64,000 nt of DNA. Source: Clusia tigrina. Lineage: Eukaryota; Arthropoda; Insecta; Diptera; Clusiidae. Numbering within the stretch: position 1 is the stretch's first letter; each line of letters opens with the position of its first letter. This document shows, one piece after another, positions 45,167-55,463 of the stretch. The DNA lies in NCBI GenBank assembly GCA_920105625.2, contig OV050030.1, positions 322,386,531 to 322,450,530 on the forward strand. The letters run 5' to 3'. Below the pieces are notes generated by a model, which saw only the letters and a program-made list of their open reading frames with translations, was not told the origin of the DNA and ran no database searches. The position numbers and the translations under genes were made by a program.

Positions 45167-47288
45167 CTTTTTTTTTAATATTAATTTTTATTGTATTCTG
45201 TCTAGTCTTAGTGACATTTTGCCAATTTTTTGTCTTAAAATGAAGTGGCAAAAGCGTGCAAGGTATGTTCTCTGTGGGAAATACTTATTTCATAAATCAT
45301 TTTATTGATTTTTTTATCCTTTATTCAAAGTTGAAGCGGTGTTTTTCTTTTTAGTCTTCTGAAAATATTAGATGCTGATAGCAAGCATGAGGCAAGGTCG
45401 TTTGGATGAGACCGAGCTCGTTGACGGTATTTTGAAGCTTTGGTTTTGATTTCGTCTTTTACTAGATGAATTTTGAGGTCATGGTGTAATTGAGTTGGTG
45501 ACGTACCAGGGATTCGTAAAGTCTTGGACTAGAATCTTTGAAGAATTTCAATGTTGGAATTGGAAGCTGTACCCCACGGCTGGATACCGTAGGTCCATAC
45601 TGGCTTGAGAACGCTTTTATAAAGAAGGATTTTGTTCTGAAATGACAAGAGGATAGCCGATTTAGCAGCCAAAACATATTACGAAATTGGATTCCCAAAT
45701 ATTTCCTTTTATTAAAGATGTGCGTTTTCCACATTCGCCTATCCAAGTGCATTCCCAAATATTTTGCGGTATCTTTTTGTGGGACAACGATATTATTTCA
45801 TTTGATTCTGGGCAAGTGTCTATTCGTGTAGTAAATGTAACATGGATCGATTTACTTTCATTTGCCCTCAATCTCCAAAATTTTTGCCAACTAGATATTA
45901 CATTAAGAATACCTTGTAGTATTAATGATACTTCTTTAGGGAATTTTCCGGCTGTAAGAACAGCTGTGTCGTCTGCAAATGTTCCAGTTAGTGCTCCAAC
46001 CGTTGTTGGCAAATCGTGAGTAAAAAGAAGATAAAGGACTGGACCCAATACACACCCCTGTGGGACTCCAGCTTTGATGAAATGGAGAGGTGATATTTCG
46101 TATTGGTTCTTTACATAAAAGTGTCGTTGAGACAGATATGATTTTAAGAGAATGTAGTAGTTAATTGGTAAGACGTTAAACGCTCCATTTAAACCTATAT
46201 AATTTTATGAATCTGCTCGATGGTAGAATGCTGTTCCTGAACTCAAACTGATGATTTGGTATTATCATTTTGGATTCGATTTTCGGCATAAGTCGCGTCA
46301 AAAAGAATTTCTCGAGCACTTTTGAGAGAGTAGGAAGTAGGCGGATAGGGCGATATGACTTCGCAGGTTTCCCCGGTTTGAGTATGATCTTGACTTCGAC
46401 GACTTTCCATTGACCAGGAAAAATACATTTTGTCAATGACGCATTAAAAATATGGGTTACAAAGATTATTGCTTGATCCAGGAGCGGTTTAAGAGCTTCT
46501 GCAGATATAAGATCTAACCAGATGCTTACGATCTTTTAAGCGACTTATTGAGTTAAATATTTCACGTTTGGTAAATATCTTATTTGGTAATTCCATTTGG
46601 TAGGCTTATTCCCGAGAATTATTAACTGCGTTGTGTATGTCTGACTCATCTTCTATATTATGTGGAGTGAATACATGTGTGCTTTTGCCCAGGAGCTGTC
46701 AGATTTTCGAATTGGAGGTTGATGCAATATTGTGCTGCTGTCAACTCTTTTATTTGCTTTTCAAAGAGAATAATTAGAAACGTGAGTTGGTTCCAAATTC
46801 TGTAGAAAATTCTGCAGTTCGCGCTTTTTGGTATTGAAGAAGTCCTTTTAACTTTTTTGCTGTCATGTTAAGCCGACGTTTATCTTCAGAAAATCCAGTC
46901 CGATGCCAAGTTTTTCTTGTCAGCCGTTCTTTTTTTATTATTTTTAGCGATATGCGCATTGTAATTCGTTCTCCTTCGGATACCAGGTATATGAGTTGGG
47001 GTAGCCTGCCACGCTGCCTCTGAATGGATTTAGTTAGATATTCGGTAGCCTCAAATATTTCCTCCTCATTCTTCAGAGACATTTTAATATTTAATGTCGA
47101 CGACAAAATGGATTTAAATTGAGTTCAGTTCGTTTGTTTGTTGTAGAGCTGACATTTTGGAATATTATTTTGCAATGATTTGCTAATAGTTATAATGACT
47201 GGCGAATGATCTGAAGATAAGTCTAAGCTGGTTTTACAGAGGACATGATGATTTGAAAGGCCTTCAGCTACACAAAAGTCTATAAGAA
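45167..47288 (-). mobile_element. 5'-truncated Jockey retrotransposon in copia, TSD CTGCGAG
   Basis: A poly(A) (plus-strand T run 45168-45176) marks the 3' end. The 7-bp duplication CTCGCAG (plus) stands at 45160-45166 and 47289-47295, and excising the element with one copy rejoins copia as NLLRDQHG. It is truncated within the endonuclease (start at FCVAEGLSNHH, SLDLSSDHSPVIITI) and continues with the linker and RT. At 2.1 kb it is a textbook incomplete target-primed insertion. Confidence 0.9.
45462..47288 (-). pseudogene. Jockey ORF2: endonuclease end, RT, C-terminus
   Basis: Blocks in order: SLDLSSDHSPVII (47220-47180, the closing SDH of the endonuclease), linker frame 47106-46774 (TEYLTKSIQRQ, RNAHIAKNN-like), RT 46436-46176 (WKVVEVKIILKPGKPAKSYRPIRLLPTLSKVLEKF, NHQFEFR), then 46048-45662 with MGPVLYLLFTHDLP and GTFADDTAVLTAGK (catalytic FADD), WRLRANESKSIHVTFT, and after a shift MGMHLDRRMWKTHIF and IPTLKFFKDSSPRLYESLVRH to a stop at 45462. 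About four frame breaks. The middle of RT (GVPQG) is shifted at 46050-46070 but readable. Confidence 0.87.
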
Positions 47289-47860
47289 CTCGCAGTAAAT
47301 TTAAAATGTATTGTTTGTGTCGGATTCGAATAGCTCCCCTTGTGCCATCACGTTCTACATCAATACCCAAGAAATGTTTTACCGCACATTTATCGATAAC
47401 AAAATATTTTCGGCAGAACTCGCTGTCAGGAAAACGTCAACATAAACAACTATAAAGTTCATTTGACCATCGCAATTATTCTTGTACAGGCATAGTTCAC
47501 TAAGCCAAAGAATAAAATTTATATCACGACATATAGAATCTAATTTCGAGTTCCATCCGCGGCCTGCTTGTTTAAGTCCATATAACGTTTTTTTTTAGTT
47601 TCAAGACTACCTGCAATTAGCTCCTCTAAAAAACCTTCCTGCCAAAAGTAACGATTTGAATCGCCCAATATTTCCATGCTCGTCCTTTTTCAGCGTAAAC
47701 TCCCACTTGCATTCAATGGGTTTTTGTCCATACGGTTGTATTCGCGCTGCATTGATTGTATCTACTGATCCGGTTCAGGACTTGACAAAGCTTTACTGGC
47801 TATTGGTGGGTTATTAATTCCGTCCTACATGGTGTTTAGTTTTTGTATGCTGCTTACGAG
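47289..47860 (-). pseudogene. Copia RT (left arm)
   Basis: Minus text contains QPYGQKPIECKWEFTLKKDEHGNIGRFKS, LKQAGRGWNSKLDSICRDINF, LCLYKNNCDGQMNFIVVYVDVFLT (the YVDD box reads YVDV), and FLGIDVERDGTRGAIRIRHKQYILNLLR. The change of the catalytic YVDD to YVDV and several stops show it is dead. A block is missing between CKWEF and LKQAG. Confidence 0.8.
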
Positions 47861-47871
47861 GTCGCCCTGGC

Positions 47872-48560
47872 TTGCCGGTGCGAATCACCCTAGGTCTGGC
47901 TGGCCCCAATTTTGTTTCTTCAACATATTTTCTGTTCTCTTCAGCTGCGTTGATTTGTGTTGTTGTATCCGCCGAATTCAGTTGCTTAGCACTTAACTTG
48001 CTTCACCGAAGATTTTTTGCCACTCCACGCTTTATATGGGGTCATATTGGCTAACGCACTTGCTGGTGACCGATTTCGCAAGTATGCTGCTTTTTCGACT
48101 GCCTCACCCTAAAACGCCTTCCTCATACTAAAGTTCAAGAGCATACACCGTGCCAACTCAATAAGATTGCGATTTGGGTGCTCAGAAATACCATTTTGTT
48201 GAGGGGTGTGTGCCGTGGGTAGTTGCTCTTTGATACCTTCAGCCTTTAAAAACCCATCAAAAGCATTATATTTGTACTCTCTACCATTTTTACTTTTAAA
48301 TACCTTTATTTTCTACTCAATTTGCCCAACCATTGCCTTGAACTATCGAAGCGTTTCGAAAACTTTCCATTTTAATACAGTATACGAAGATGAATCTCAA
48401 TTTGTTATCAATGAATGTGACAAAATATCGCGATCCGCCGTTTGAATTTACATTCATCTGCCCATATACGTCACAATGGACGATATCCAGAATCTCTTGC
48501 TCGTTTTTCAGATGCTTTTGGAAATGTGCTAGTGCAAATTTTGGCTTTTATACAAGTCAA
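47872..48560 (-). pseudogene. Copia integrase and linker (left arm)
   Basis: Minus text reads QEILDIVHCDVYGQM (first Asp region), FDGFLKAEGIKEQLPTAHTPQQNGISEHPNRNLIELARCML, RKAFXGEAVEKAAYLRNRSP and YKAWSGKK. PTAHTPQQNG..E is the integrase stretch with the catalytic Glu. Frame shifts occur near 48430 and 48320. The mirror copy at 62896-63584 has a 3-bp difference near 63130. Confidence 0.78.
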
Positions 48561-48726
48561 GCAACCGAAGTTTTTTTGGTATGCCGCTGAGATTTAAGCC
48601 ACACACTAAGTTTTTATTATTTATTTCGTGAAAGCTAGCACAGATCTAATGGCCGTAACGCTGGTGCCATTTGTCTGCATTTTCTTCACATTCGCAGATT
48701 TATTGTGAATTGTGAAACCATAGTTT

Positions 48727-49290
48727 TCACTTTTGATACAAATTGTGCACATTTGCTGCTCGCGCCGCTGTTTCTCCACCTTTCACCTTGATCTTTACCA
48801 CTTGCTCAGCGAAACCAACTTTGCCGCCCGCATTAGTTATTCTTCCCACTGGAAAAAAATTTGTTTGCACATCGGGTGCATAAAGCACATTTGCAAAATT
48901 GTTTTTTCGGTCATTTGCTTTAATGCACACTTCACCAATGCCGATCGCCTGTATGCTGTTGTTTCCCGATAATACAGTTTTTTCACTATGCGTTTCACAT
49001 TTTGTGAACATTCTTTTATCACAACACATATGTGCCGTTGTTCCGCTGTCGATGCATCAATCTACTCGCGTCAACCCAAGAGCGTCCAAGCTAGCGAGAA
49101 CTGTAAAATTTGCCTCTACTTTTCCTTCTTTGTACTTCTTTTTGCAATTAGCGGCGAAGTGTTTTTTCTGCAGTTAAAGCAAGCGCCCTTTGATACGGAT
49201 TTTTTCTTACTTTGTTTTTGTTGCCTTTCTTACAGTTGAGCCTGTGATAAATGCTTGTGTACCCGAAGCCTCCGCAGCATCGGCTCACCT
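48727..49290 (-). pseudogene. Copia zinc knuckle and protease (left arm)
   Basis: Minus text reads NCRKNTSPLIAKRS-like knuckle remains near 49160, then FTVLASLDALGLTRVD, IDSGTTAHMCCDKRMF (active-site DSGTT), AIGIGEVCIKANDRKNNFANVLYAPDVQTNFFPVGRIT and AEQVVKIKVKGGETAA. The frame 49029-48727 covers the C-terminal half of the protease region. Confidence 0.85.
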
Positions 49291-49299
49291 TGATGCTGC

Positions 49300-49860
49300 G
49301 CCATCCGTTCTCCTCAAGAAGTTTTATACGTAGTGCAGCTAACGTTTGCAACAACAAACTTTTCATATGTCTCGGGCAAATTTAATAGCAGTATACTGAC
49401 CAAAATTTCTTCGGTAACAGTAACGTCGATTGTCGCCAATTTTTCCAAAGAGTCTTGAAAAGCATTTATAAACTATGCCATGTCATCTCCGATCATTGAC
49501 ATGCGCAAAATATGCTTACACTAGATACACTTTTCCACGAGGCTCATATACAGTTTTAAATTTATTCCATGCATCCAGCGCACTTTCACAATGCTTGACG
49601 TGAATAACTTCGAAGGTTTAACGCTAAAAATAATAGACACCAATGCTTTCTCATTTTTGGCTTCACATGCAGGCACATTTGCTGCCAGCTCTGGTTTAGT
49701 CTGCTTTCCGCTGATAATATCCCAAAGCACCAAGTGTATAAGAATACTTTTCATTTGGACGCTCCATGAGTCATAATCGAGTTTTTTGATGTTGAACATT
49801 CCAAACAATTTAATAATTTGCGCCACGCGTAAAATAAATTCGTTATTTCAAACGAGCCTT
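49300..49860 (-). pseudogene. Copia Gag (left arm)
   Basis: Frame 49826-49521 starts near MAQIIKLFGMFNIKKLDYDSW and reads VQMKSILIHLVLWDIISGKQTKPELA; after a shift near 49580 it continues with SALDAWNKFKTVYEPRGK, then AFQDSLEKLATIDVTVTEEILVSILLLNLPETYEKFVVANV and LRIKLLEENGWRSIK (49350-49300). The closeness to Drosophila copia Gag is high, implying a young copy that then decayed or horizontal similarity. Confidence 0.85.
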
Positions 49861-49871
49861 GGCCCATAACC

Positions 49872-49957
49872 TGTTGAGTACGTAACGGCGAACGAACGAG
49901 GGAAAACAGTGTGAAAAGAAATACAGTAAACTTTCAACACATTTTAATAAATCAACA
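49872..49957 (-). repeat. Copia 5' LTR, very short (left arm)
   Basis: 86 bp on the minus strand, TGTTGATTTATT...CGTACTCAACA, followed by the copia primer-site sequence GGTTATGGGCC. It has TG...CA ends but is shorter than usual for copia, so the centre may be deleted. Confidence 0.55.
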
Positions 49958-50245
49958 CTGTTTTTTTAAATCTACAATTGGAAATTAAACCAAATCATCA
50001 CAGCAAATTTAATTCCCTCGATCAGAACATTGAAATTTACTGTAATGGGTAAGCTGTTTTAAATCAGAAACTTTTATACAACCTTAATTAACAAATAAAA
50101 AATAATACACAAAATTGCAGGTTATCGAAACCCAGGATCAAAAATAAAAATAATTCTTTATGAGGCTGATATGAAGTTTTTTTTATGAAACTGATTTTAA
50201 TATTATTATTTATATGAATACTCAATTATTAATTATTATTTTTTA

Positions 50246-50358
50246 ATTAAGATTATTTTTCAGCGAATTTATTGACAGACACGTTGCACGGTAGATGCAA
50301 ATGTGTATGTGTGACTATCCCTTGTCTGTCAATAAATTCATTGAGAAGTAATCTTAAT
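50246..50358. repeat. 113-bp hairpin in the Helitron 3' region (left arm)
   Basis: Imperfect inverted repeat arms of about 37 bp: ATTAAGATTATTTTTCAGCG then AATTTATTGACAGACAC, opposite ATTAAGATTACTTCTCAATG then AATTTATTGACAGACAA. GAATTTATTGACAGACA is perfect in both arms. The loop of about 38 bp has CACGGTAGATGC. It could be a subterminal Helitron structure or a small inverted-repeat element. Confidence 0.8.
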
Positions 50359-50551
50359 CTTCAAAGAAAATTTACGACTACTGACCTACTGAGCTTTTCA
50401 GTGTTGACTAATCTTTAACTTAACCTGAACTTTTTAAATTACTTTTATTTTGTCGAAGCCAAAGAAAGGAATGTACATATTTTTTTTAATATATGATAAA
50501 CAATAAAAATTAAAAATATCTGTATAAAAGATATTTTTGGTAAAAACACGT

Positions 50552-50938
50552 TCAGCGTTTGCTAAGTGCCCCTGAAAATTCCGATACATAAGACTTAAGG
50601 CCATTGAAATATTTAATTCTATTAGCAGCCACATATAACTGTCCATGCTTAGAGACCGGTTGCCGCAATATAATTTCAGCTCTATCAAACGTTTGACCTT
50701 TTGATTTGTTGATCGTCATAGTAAATGCAGGAATAATAGAAAATTGAGTTCGTTGAATTTCAAAGGACAAAATAGTTCCGGGATAAGTTAGTTTTATCCA
50801 TGGTATCAAATTACGTTTATTATGCAGAATTTCTGGTAAAATTTCACAATCGATCGAATTACGTTGTAAGACTTTCACTCTCAAGAGCTGGACCGATAGG
50901 GAACGATGCCAATGTCGGGGGCAGAGTAGGATCTTCAA
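50552..50938 (-). pseudogene. Helitron helicase C-terminus (left arm)
   Basis: The frame reads ILPEILHNKRNLIPWIKLTYPG, then FEIQRTQFSIIPAFTMTINKSKGQTFDRAEI, LRQPVSKHGQLYVAANRIKYFNGLKSYV and stops at 50552. QFxxxxAFxMTINKSxGQTF and HGQLYVAxSR are the last helicase motifs (V/VI) of the PIF1-type helicase in Helitrons, which unwinds DNA for rolling-circle transposition. The first roughly 20 codons of the frame belong to the adjacent LOA piece. The middle of the same protein lies at 55464-56154. Confidence 0.88.
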
Positions 50939-52150
50939 CTACACCAACGGCATCGACCAGTACTGGTCTGGTCGATGGACTAAGCACTGAAAGAGGAGGC
51001 ACAGCCTCACTTCTACCGTCAATAGCGTTATGGTTTCATGACATACTTAAGACGACGGGTTTAAGCAGCGCCGCAGCGAAGTGGTCCATGAGTACCTAAA
51101 GCAGGGTTTGACACACGACGCGCCAAAAGAGAAAGCTCGTGTGAAAAGTATATCTGCCAATGAAGCTCGGAAACAGAATGCCACAGAGGTCTCTCCTCTG
51201 ATGAACAATGTGGCGGAAAAGAGGAAGGAGGACAAATACACTCCTATAAATATCGTAGCCAGAGGGTCCGTTGCCAGCTATGCTAGTGCCGCCAGGATCA
51301 TCAGAGTAGCTGTCCTACCCAAGTCGTTTCCCGAGCAGGTCCCTACATGAGAACCATTTGGTGTAATTGAGAAAGCACTCGTGGATGCCTTGGCGAAGGG
51401 GTGGAAAAATACGATAGCCTTTGAAGCAATATACTTCCGCCCAGGACACATACTGCTGGATTTCCTCGGCAAGGAAACTACGGAGTGGCTGCAGGAAGTC
51501 GTCTGACTGGATGGGAGTGGACCTGACGACGTGCCTGGGTGATAACTTACCAGGTATACACCTCATGACGGTCTACTTGCCGAAGATTGTAGGTAGGGAC
51601 TCCTTACCTTGTTGTGGACGATTTTCAAAAGCAAGGAGGAAAATACCGGAAAGCTTCTGACGATCGATTAGAGATCCCTAGACGCTATAAGGAATATCGG
51701 CAGCCCTTTTAGTTTGGTCGTGTGCCTGTAAACCTGCATAAGGCTCGAATTAGCAGGGCGGAAACGACAACAATAATCGCTCCAAGTGGGACAGTACAAC
51801 CTGTTATATATGAGGATGTCGCAACTAAGGTGGCTGATGTGATGGTTGTGGCTAATGTCAGAAATCTGTTCTCTGCCTCACGTACGTGAATACGGCTGAA
51901 GGCCAGGTGTATGTCTGTAGACACTGCGTCAAACTCTGACGGAGGAAGTTGAACCCATGCAGTAGGTGGAATGACCAGAACCAGGATAGCACAAATCAGC
52001 CTGCATTCGCGATAATTATGAGATGCTTCACCAAACAACGACTTGGGCTGGGTGCACAGGGGTCAGGTCAAGGGCATGACAGGAAACGACATACGGGTAA
52101 AGTAAGAAAATCGATCCACTTGCCCTAAGGCTTATATTATTTTATATCTT
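50890..52150 (+). pseudogene. LOA-type ORF1 (left arm)
   Basis: Shifting frames read LSLSRAGPIGNDANVGG, STGLVDGLSTERGGTA, REKARVKSISANEARKQNATEVSPLM, then AVLPKSFPEQVPT, EKALVDALAKGWKNTIAFEAIYFRPGHILLDFLGKETTEWLQEVV, and VINLPVNLHKARISRAE-like text with KVADVMVVANVRN to about 51870. This is the ORF1 with the late DUF4780-like domain seen for LOA relics elsewhere here. At least five frame breaks. Confidence 0.65.
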
Positions 52151-52189
52151 ACGTTGTACCTCTGACCTTATATGTCTTTCAGAATACCT

Positions 52190-52860
52190 CTCCGTACCAT
52201 CAATTGAAGTACGAAAGAACTGGTGGTGGCTTCAGCATACTTCCCAGAAGATATACCTTGCGCACTTCCGGACGCAGTCATTAAACTGGTGGAGTACTGC
52301 AACTCCAAAAAACTGTCGCTGCTGATAGTATGTGACGCCAATGCGCACAATGAATTCCAAAAACAACACCAGAGGTGAGTGCCTGTTTGAATTTATATTC
52401 AGCAGTAAACTAGATATCTTTAATGTGGGGAATAAACCCACTTTCGTAACATGGACTAGGGAAGAGGTATTCGATTTAACAATGGGGAATTCTTTCTTGA
52501 AGGGCTTAGTCAAAAACTGGACTTGGACTTCAATGGCTGATCACCGAAATATTAGGTTCGACTTTGGGGTCCATCAGCCCATAGTCATTAACACAATACC
52601 TCCTAGGAACACAAACTGGAAGTCCTTTTCTAGAAATCTTATGCTCAATATCAGCCACGTAAAACCTGGGCAAGTCCATAACAACTCTCTCGAACTTGAA
52701 ATAGCGGTTGAGGAACTAAATAAAGCCATAATAATCTCATATGAAGCTAGCTGCCCTACGAACCAAGTTAATTCCACCAAGGACCCGGTCCTGGTGGATT
52801 GATAAGCTTTCAAATCTTAGGGTAAAGGGACCCAGACTATTTAACCTGGCTAAAAGCATA
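52190..52860 (+). pseudogene. LOA endonuclease (left arm)
   Basis: Text reads LVVASAYFPEDIPCALPDAVIKLVEYCNSKKLSLLIVCDANAHNEF (catalytic DANAHN), then frame 52332-52802 with RGECLFEFIFSSKLDIFNVGNKPTFVTWTREEVFDLTM and NWTWTSMADHRNIRFDF (SDHR reads ADHR) and a long tail to VLVD. It would nick target DNA for integration. A frameshift at about 52340 and the stop at 52800 break it. Confidence 0.8.
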
Positions 52861-52879
52861 GGTAATTGGGAGTAATATA

Positions 52880-53515
52880 CGGTGACTCTCACTAACTACA
52901 ACAAAGATATGAGAAGTGCCAAACGTATAAGTTGCAGGAAATACTGTGAAGGTATCACTGAAAATATGGAAGAAAAAGTTATGCTTCTTCTAAAAACTGA
53001 CTTCCCAGGGTCCTTTGTACACAATGAAGAAGGGGGTAGGGCTGGCACAGTACACAGACTCAGAAATGAGGTCTGGGCTTTAGCAAACTCTATATACTCG
53101 TATACTGGTGACCGGCTGAAATATGCCATGCACAGCTTGAAACCATTCAAGTCACCACGGAGGATGGAATCTTTCCAGCCCTGCTACAGAAGCCGCTATT
53201 AAAAATGATTAGAAGTAGTCTGGCACTGAATTATATCCCAGTACCATGGAGGAGGGCTAAGGTAGTTTTAGTAGATCTACTTCATCTCAAATCCTTCAGG
53301 CCAATATGCTTAACTTCATATATCTTGAATCCACCTGATAAGGATTGTGATACCTTCATCAGAACACAGATTCTGGCGTATGCACCCCTTCATCCAAACC
53401 AACATGCATATAGGGCAGGCAGATCTACTGAAACTGCTCTGTATCAGCTGACGCAAGCCCTCGAGCACAAGGAGGTGGCGTTAGGGGCCTTTTTGGACAT
53501 TTAAGCAAACTTTGA
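52880..53515 (+). pseudogene. LOA RT, first copy (left arm)
   Basis: Frame 52882-53202 covers the pre-RT linker (RSAKRISCRKYCEGITEN, GTVHRLRNEVWALA) and the RT start (YAMHSLKPFKSPR). After a shift, 53205-53504 has SSLALNYIPVPWRRAKVVLVDL, KSFRPICLTSYILN and RTQILAYAPLHPNQHAYRAGRSTETALYQL, then GAFLDI. It is cut at about 53515 where a Jockey piece begins. Confidence 0.82.
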
Positions 53516-53534
53516 TAATAACTCACACGAGGCA

Positions 53535-54700
53535 GTGAGCAGGGTTAATGTTTGTATGGGGGCCGATTCTTACCTATCCAAGATGGCAAGAGAGAAAAGA
53601 AGTATCAGAAAAGAGTGGCAGAGGGCTCGATCACCCATGTTGAAGCAAAAACTAGCTGAAGCTGATCAACGTCTAAGAGAAGCCCTTAGAAATCATAGGG
53701 ATATAAGTTTAAGAGAGTTAACAGCAAAACTTACTCCAGGGAAGGTTACAAACTACTCTTTGTAGAAAACGTATAAATTCGCTAAAAGTCCGCAAGAACA
53801 CAATCCTCCCCTTAGAATTGGAAATGGAAAATGGGCCAGAAGTGATGCTGAAAAAGCAAATATATTTGCAAAGCAACTCAAAGATGTGTTTAAGCCAAAT
53901 CCACCTTCAAACAACTTCACAATTGCAAATATTGAAGTTCCTAAAACGAACTGTAAAGCGAGCAACGCAGAGATGACAGCTCAATTACCAAAAAGCGCAA
54001 TCGGGTTAATTCTAAACTTGCTCAATACAGTTCTTCGAATAGGATACTTCCCAAATATTTGGATATTGTGAGTAATAAAAATGATCTGCAAGCTGGGTAA
54101 AGAACCCACCTATTCCTCTTCATACAGACCTATCAGCCTATTGTCTATACTTTCCAAGCTGTTTGAAAGGATATTTAGGAAACAAGATGCAGCCTTATGT
54201 TGACAACTTGATCCCAAGTCACCAATTTGGCTTTCGGAGAAAACATGGCGCAATTGTGCAAGTCCACCGAATCACCAAAGAAGTACGCAATGCCTTTGAG
54301 TCTAAGCAGTCCTCTTCTGCCATATTCTTAGACGTAGCTCAGGCATTCGATAAGGTTTGGCACGACGGACTTATGTTCAAGTTGAAACAAATGCTTCCTG
54401 CGGAATTTCACATTACCCTTGAATCGTACATTAGAGAGAGAAAATTTTTAGTGAAGTGCAACGAATCCACATTGAACATCCTTAGCATCAAATCTGGTGT
54501 ACCCCAATGTAGTGTTCTCGGGCCTGTCCTGTATGTTTTGTTTACGGCTGATATACCGACAGATGAAAAAAGAGAAATCTGTTCTTTTGCTGATGACACT
54601 GCGATGATATGCTCTTACTCAGTAACTGACGCATAAGAGTAAATGCAACGAAAAGCAAACATGTCACGTTTACATTACGTCAAGGTAGCCCCGCGGCCCT
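53535..54700 (+). pseudogene. Jockey RT fragment between two LOA pieces (left arm)
   Basis: Frame 53535-53765 is the linker (REKRSIRKEWQRARSPMLKQKL); 53886-54071 runs NFTIANIEVPKTNCKA then LILNLLNTVLRIGYFPNIW; 54163-54636 holds RT blocks SHQFGFRRKHGAIVQVHRI, SSAIFLDVAQAFDKVWHDGL, SGVPQCSVLGPVLYVLFTADIP and ICSFADDTAMI (FADD box), followed by NATKSKHVTFTLRQGSPAALKF. It is distinct from, but similar to, the Jockey at 26945-28400. The right-arm copy lacks 165 bp inside it. Confidence 0.87.
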
Positions 54701-54734
54701 AAAATTCAACAACGCCACCATTCCTTTCAAATCT

Positions 54735-55463
54735 ATATGCACTGGTGATCAGCTAAAATGGGCCATCCACACATCCAGCCCTGCTACAAAAGGGGTTAGA
54801 TCTCATCTTCCAACCACTACTAAAAATTATTAGGAGTAGTCTGGCACTGGGCTACATACCAGCACAATGGAGGAGGGCCAAGGTAGTTTTCATCCCGAGG
54901 GCTGGGAAGAAGGATCCAATTCATCCCAAATCCTTCAGGCCAATATGCCTAACCTTATTCATCTTGAAAACAGCTGAAAAGGTCTGTGACAACTTCATCA
55001 GAACACAGATTCTGGCGTATGCACCCCTCCATCCGAACCAACATGCATATAGGGCAAGCAGATCTACTGAAACTGCTCTGTATCAGCTGACGGAAACACT
55101 CCAGCAAGCCCTCGAGGACAATGAGGTGGCATTAGGGGCCTATTTTGGATATTGAAGGAGCCTTTGACAACACCTCACACAAGTACGGCTCTTGTTTGTA
55201 AGGGGGTAAACTCTACCCTATCCAATTGGATAGAACAAATGCTGAAAACCAGAACAGCCGAAGTATCCCTCATCTCAACAACCACAGTGGTTAATACTGT
55301 TCGAGGGTGTCCGCAAGGTGAAGTACTATCTCCCTTGATTTGGTGCCTTGTGGTGGAAGACGTCTCTGATGACTGACTGATTCTGTATGGAGAAAGAGGA
55401 GACGTCCTTATATGTGCTGACACAATGCCCGGCTCTACAGCTTAATGCAGAGGATAGGTCTCA
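54735..55463 (+). pseudogene. LOA RT, second copy (left arm)
   Basis: A direct repeat of the first LOA RT piece with perhaps 10-15 percent divergence: GDQLKWAIHTSSPA, YIPAQWRRAKVVFIPRAGKKDPIHPKSFRPICLTLFILKTAEK, RTQILAYAPLHPNQHAYRASRSTETALYQL, then EVSLISTTTVVNTVRGCPQGEVLSPLIWCLVVEDV. It reaches past the GCPQGEVLSPL block but is cut at 55463, just before a YADD box would be expected. This is the inner boundary of the inverted duplication. Confidence 0.82.

Larger units (their letters stand above)
44700..49957 (-). mobile_element. Copia LTR retrotransposon, left-arm copy
   Basis: Minus-strand order: 5' LTR 49957-49872, GGTTATGGGCC just inside it as in Drosophila copia, gag, knuckle, protease, integrase, RT, RNase H. 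The Gag wording (YDSWSVQMKSILIHL, DIISGKQTKPEL) and protease region are very close to Drosophila copia. The pol is broken by shifts and by the Jockey insertion. The part right of 47456 is repeated, inverted, at 61496-64000. Confidence 0.85.
49958..50938 (-). mobile_element. Helitron 3' part (left arm)
   Basis: Contains the end of the Helitron helicase (50938-50552) and about 600 bp of downstream AT-rich sequence with a hairpin (50246-50358). It adjoins the copia LTR on one side and a LOA fragment on the other. The expected CTRR terminus of a Helitron was not identified, so the end is not defined. Confidence 0.7.
47456..55463 (+). repeat. Left arm of a near-perfect inverted duplication
   Basis: Inverted copy of 56155-64000. 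Mapping by coordinate sums: left plus right equals 111456 outside about 48315, 111453 from there to 53941, and 111618 inside 54107, the steps being a 3-bp insertion and a 165-bp deletion in the right arm. Substitutions noticed by eye are few: near 48447, 49660, 49766, 52598, 53271 and 55445. The match reaches the window end, so the true arm is longer than 8.0 kb. Confidence 0.95.

Noticed and set aside
51709..52038. 109-codon frame with hydrophobic segments opposite LOA ORF1 (mirror at 59415-59744)
   Set aside because: A shadow of the ORF1 region; it has membrane-like stretches but no start context or homology, and it is duplicated only because the palindrome is.
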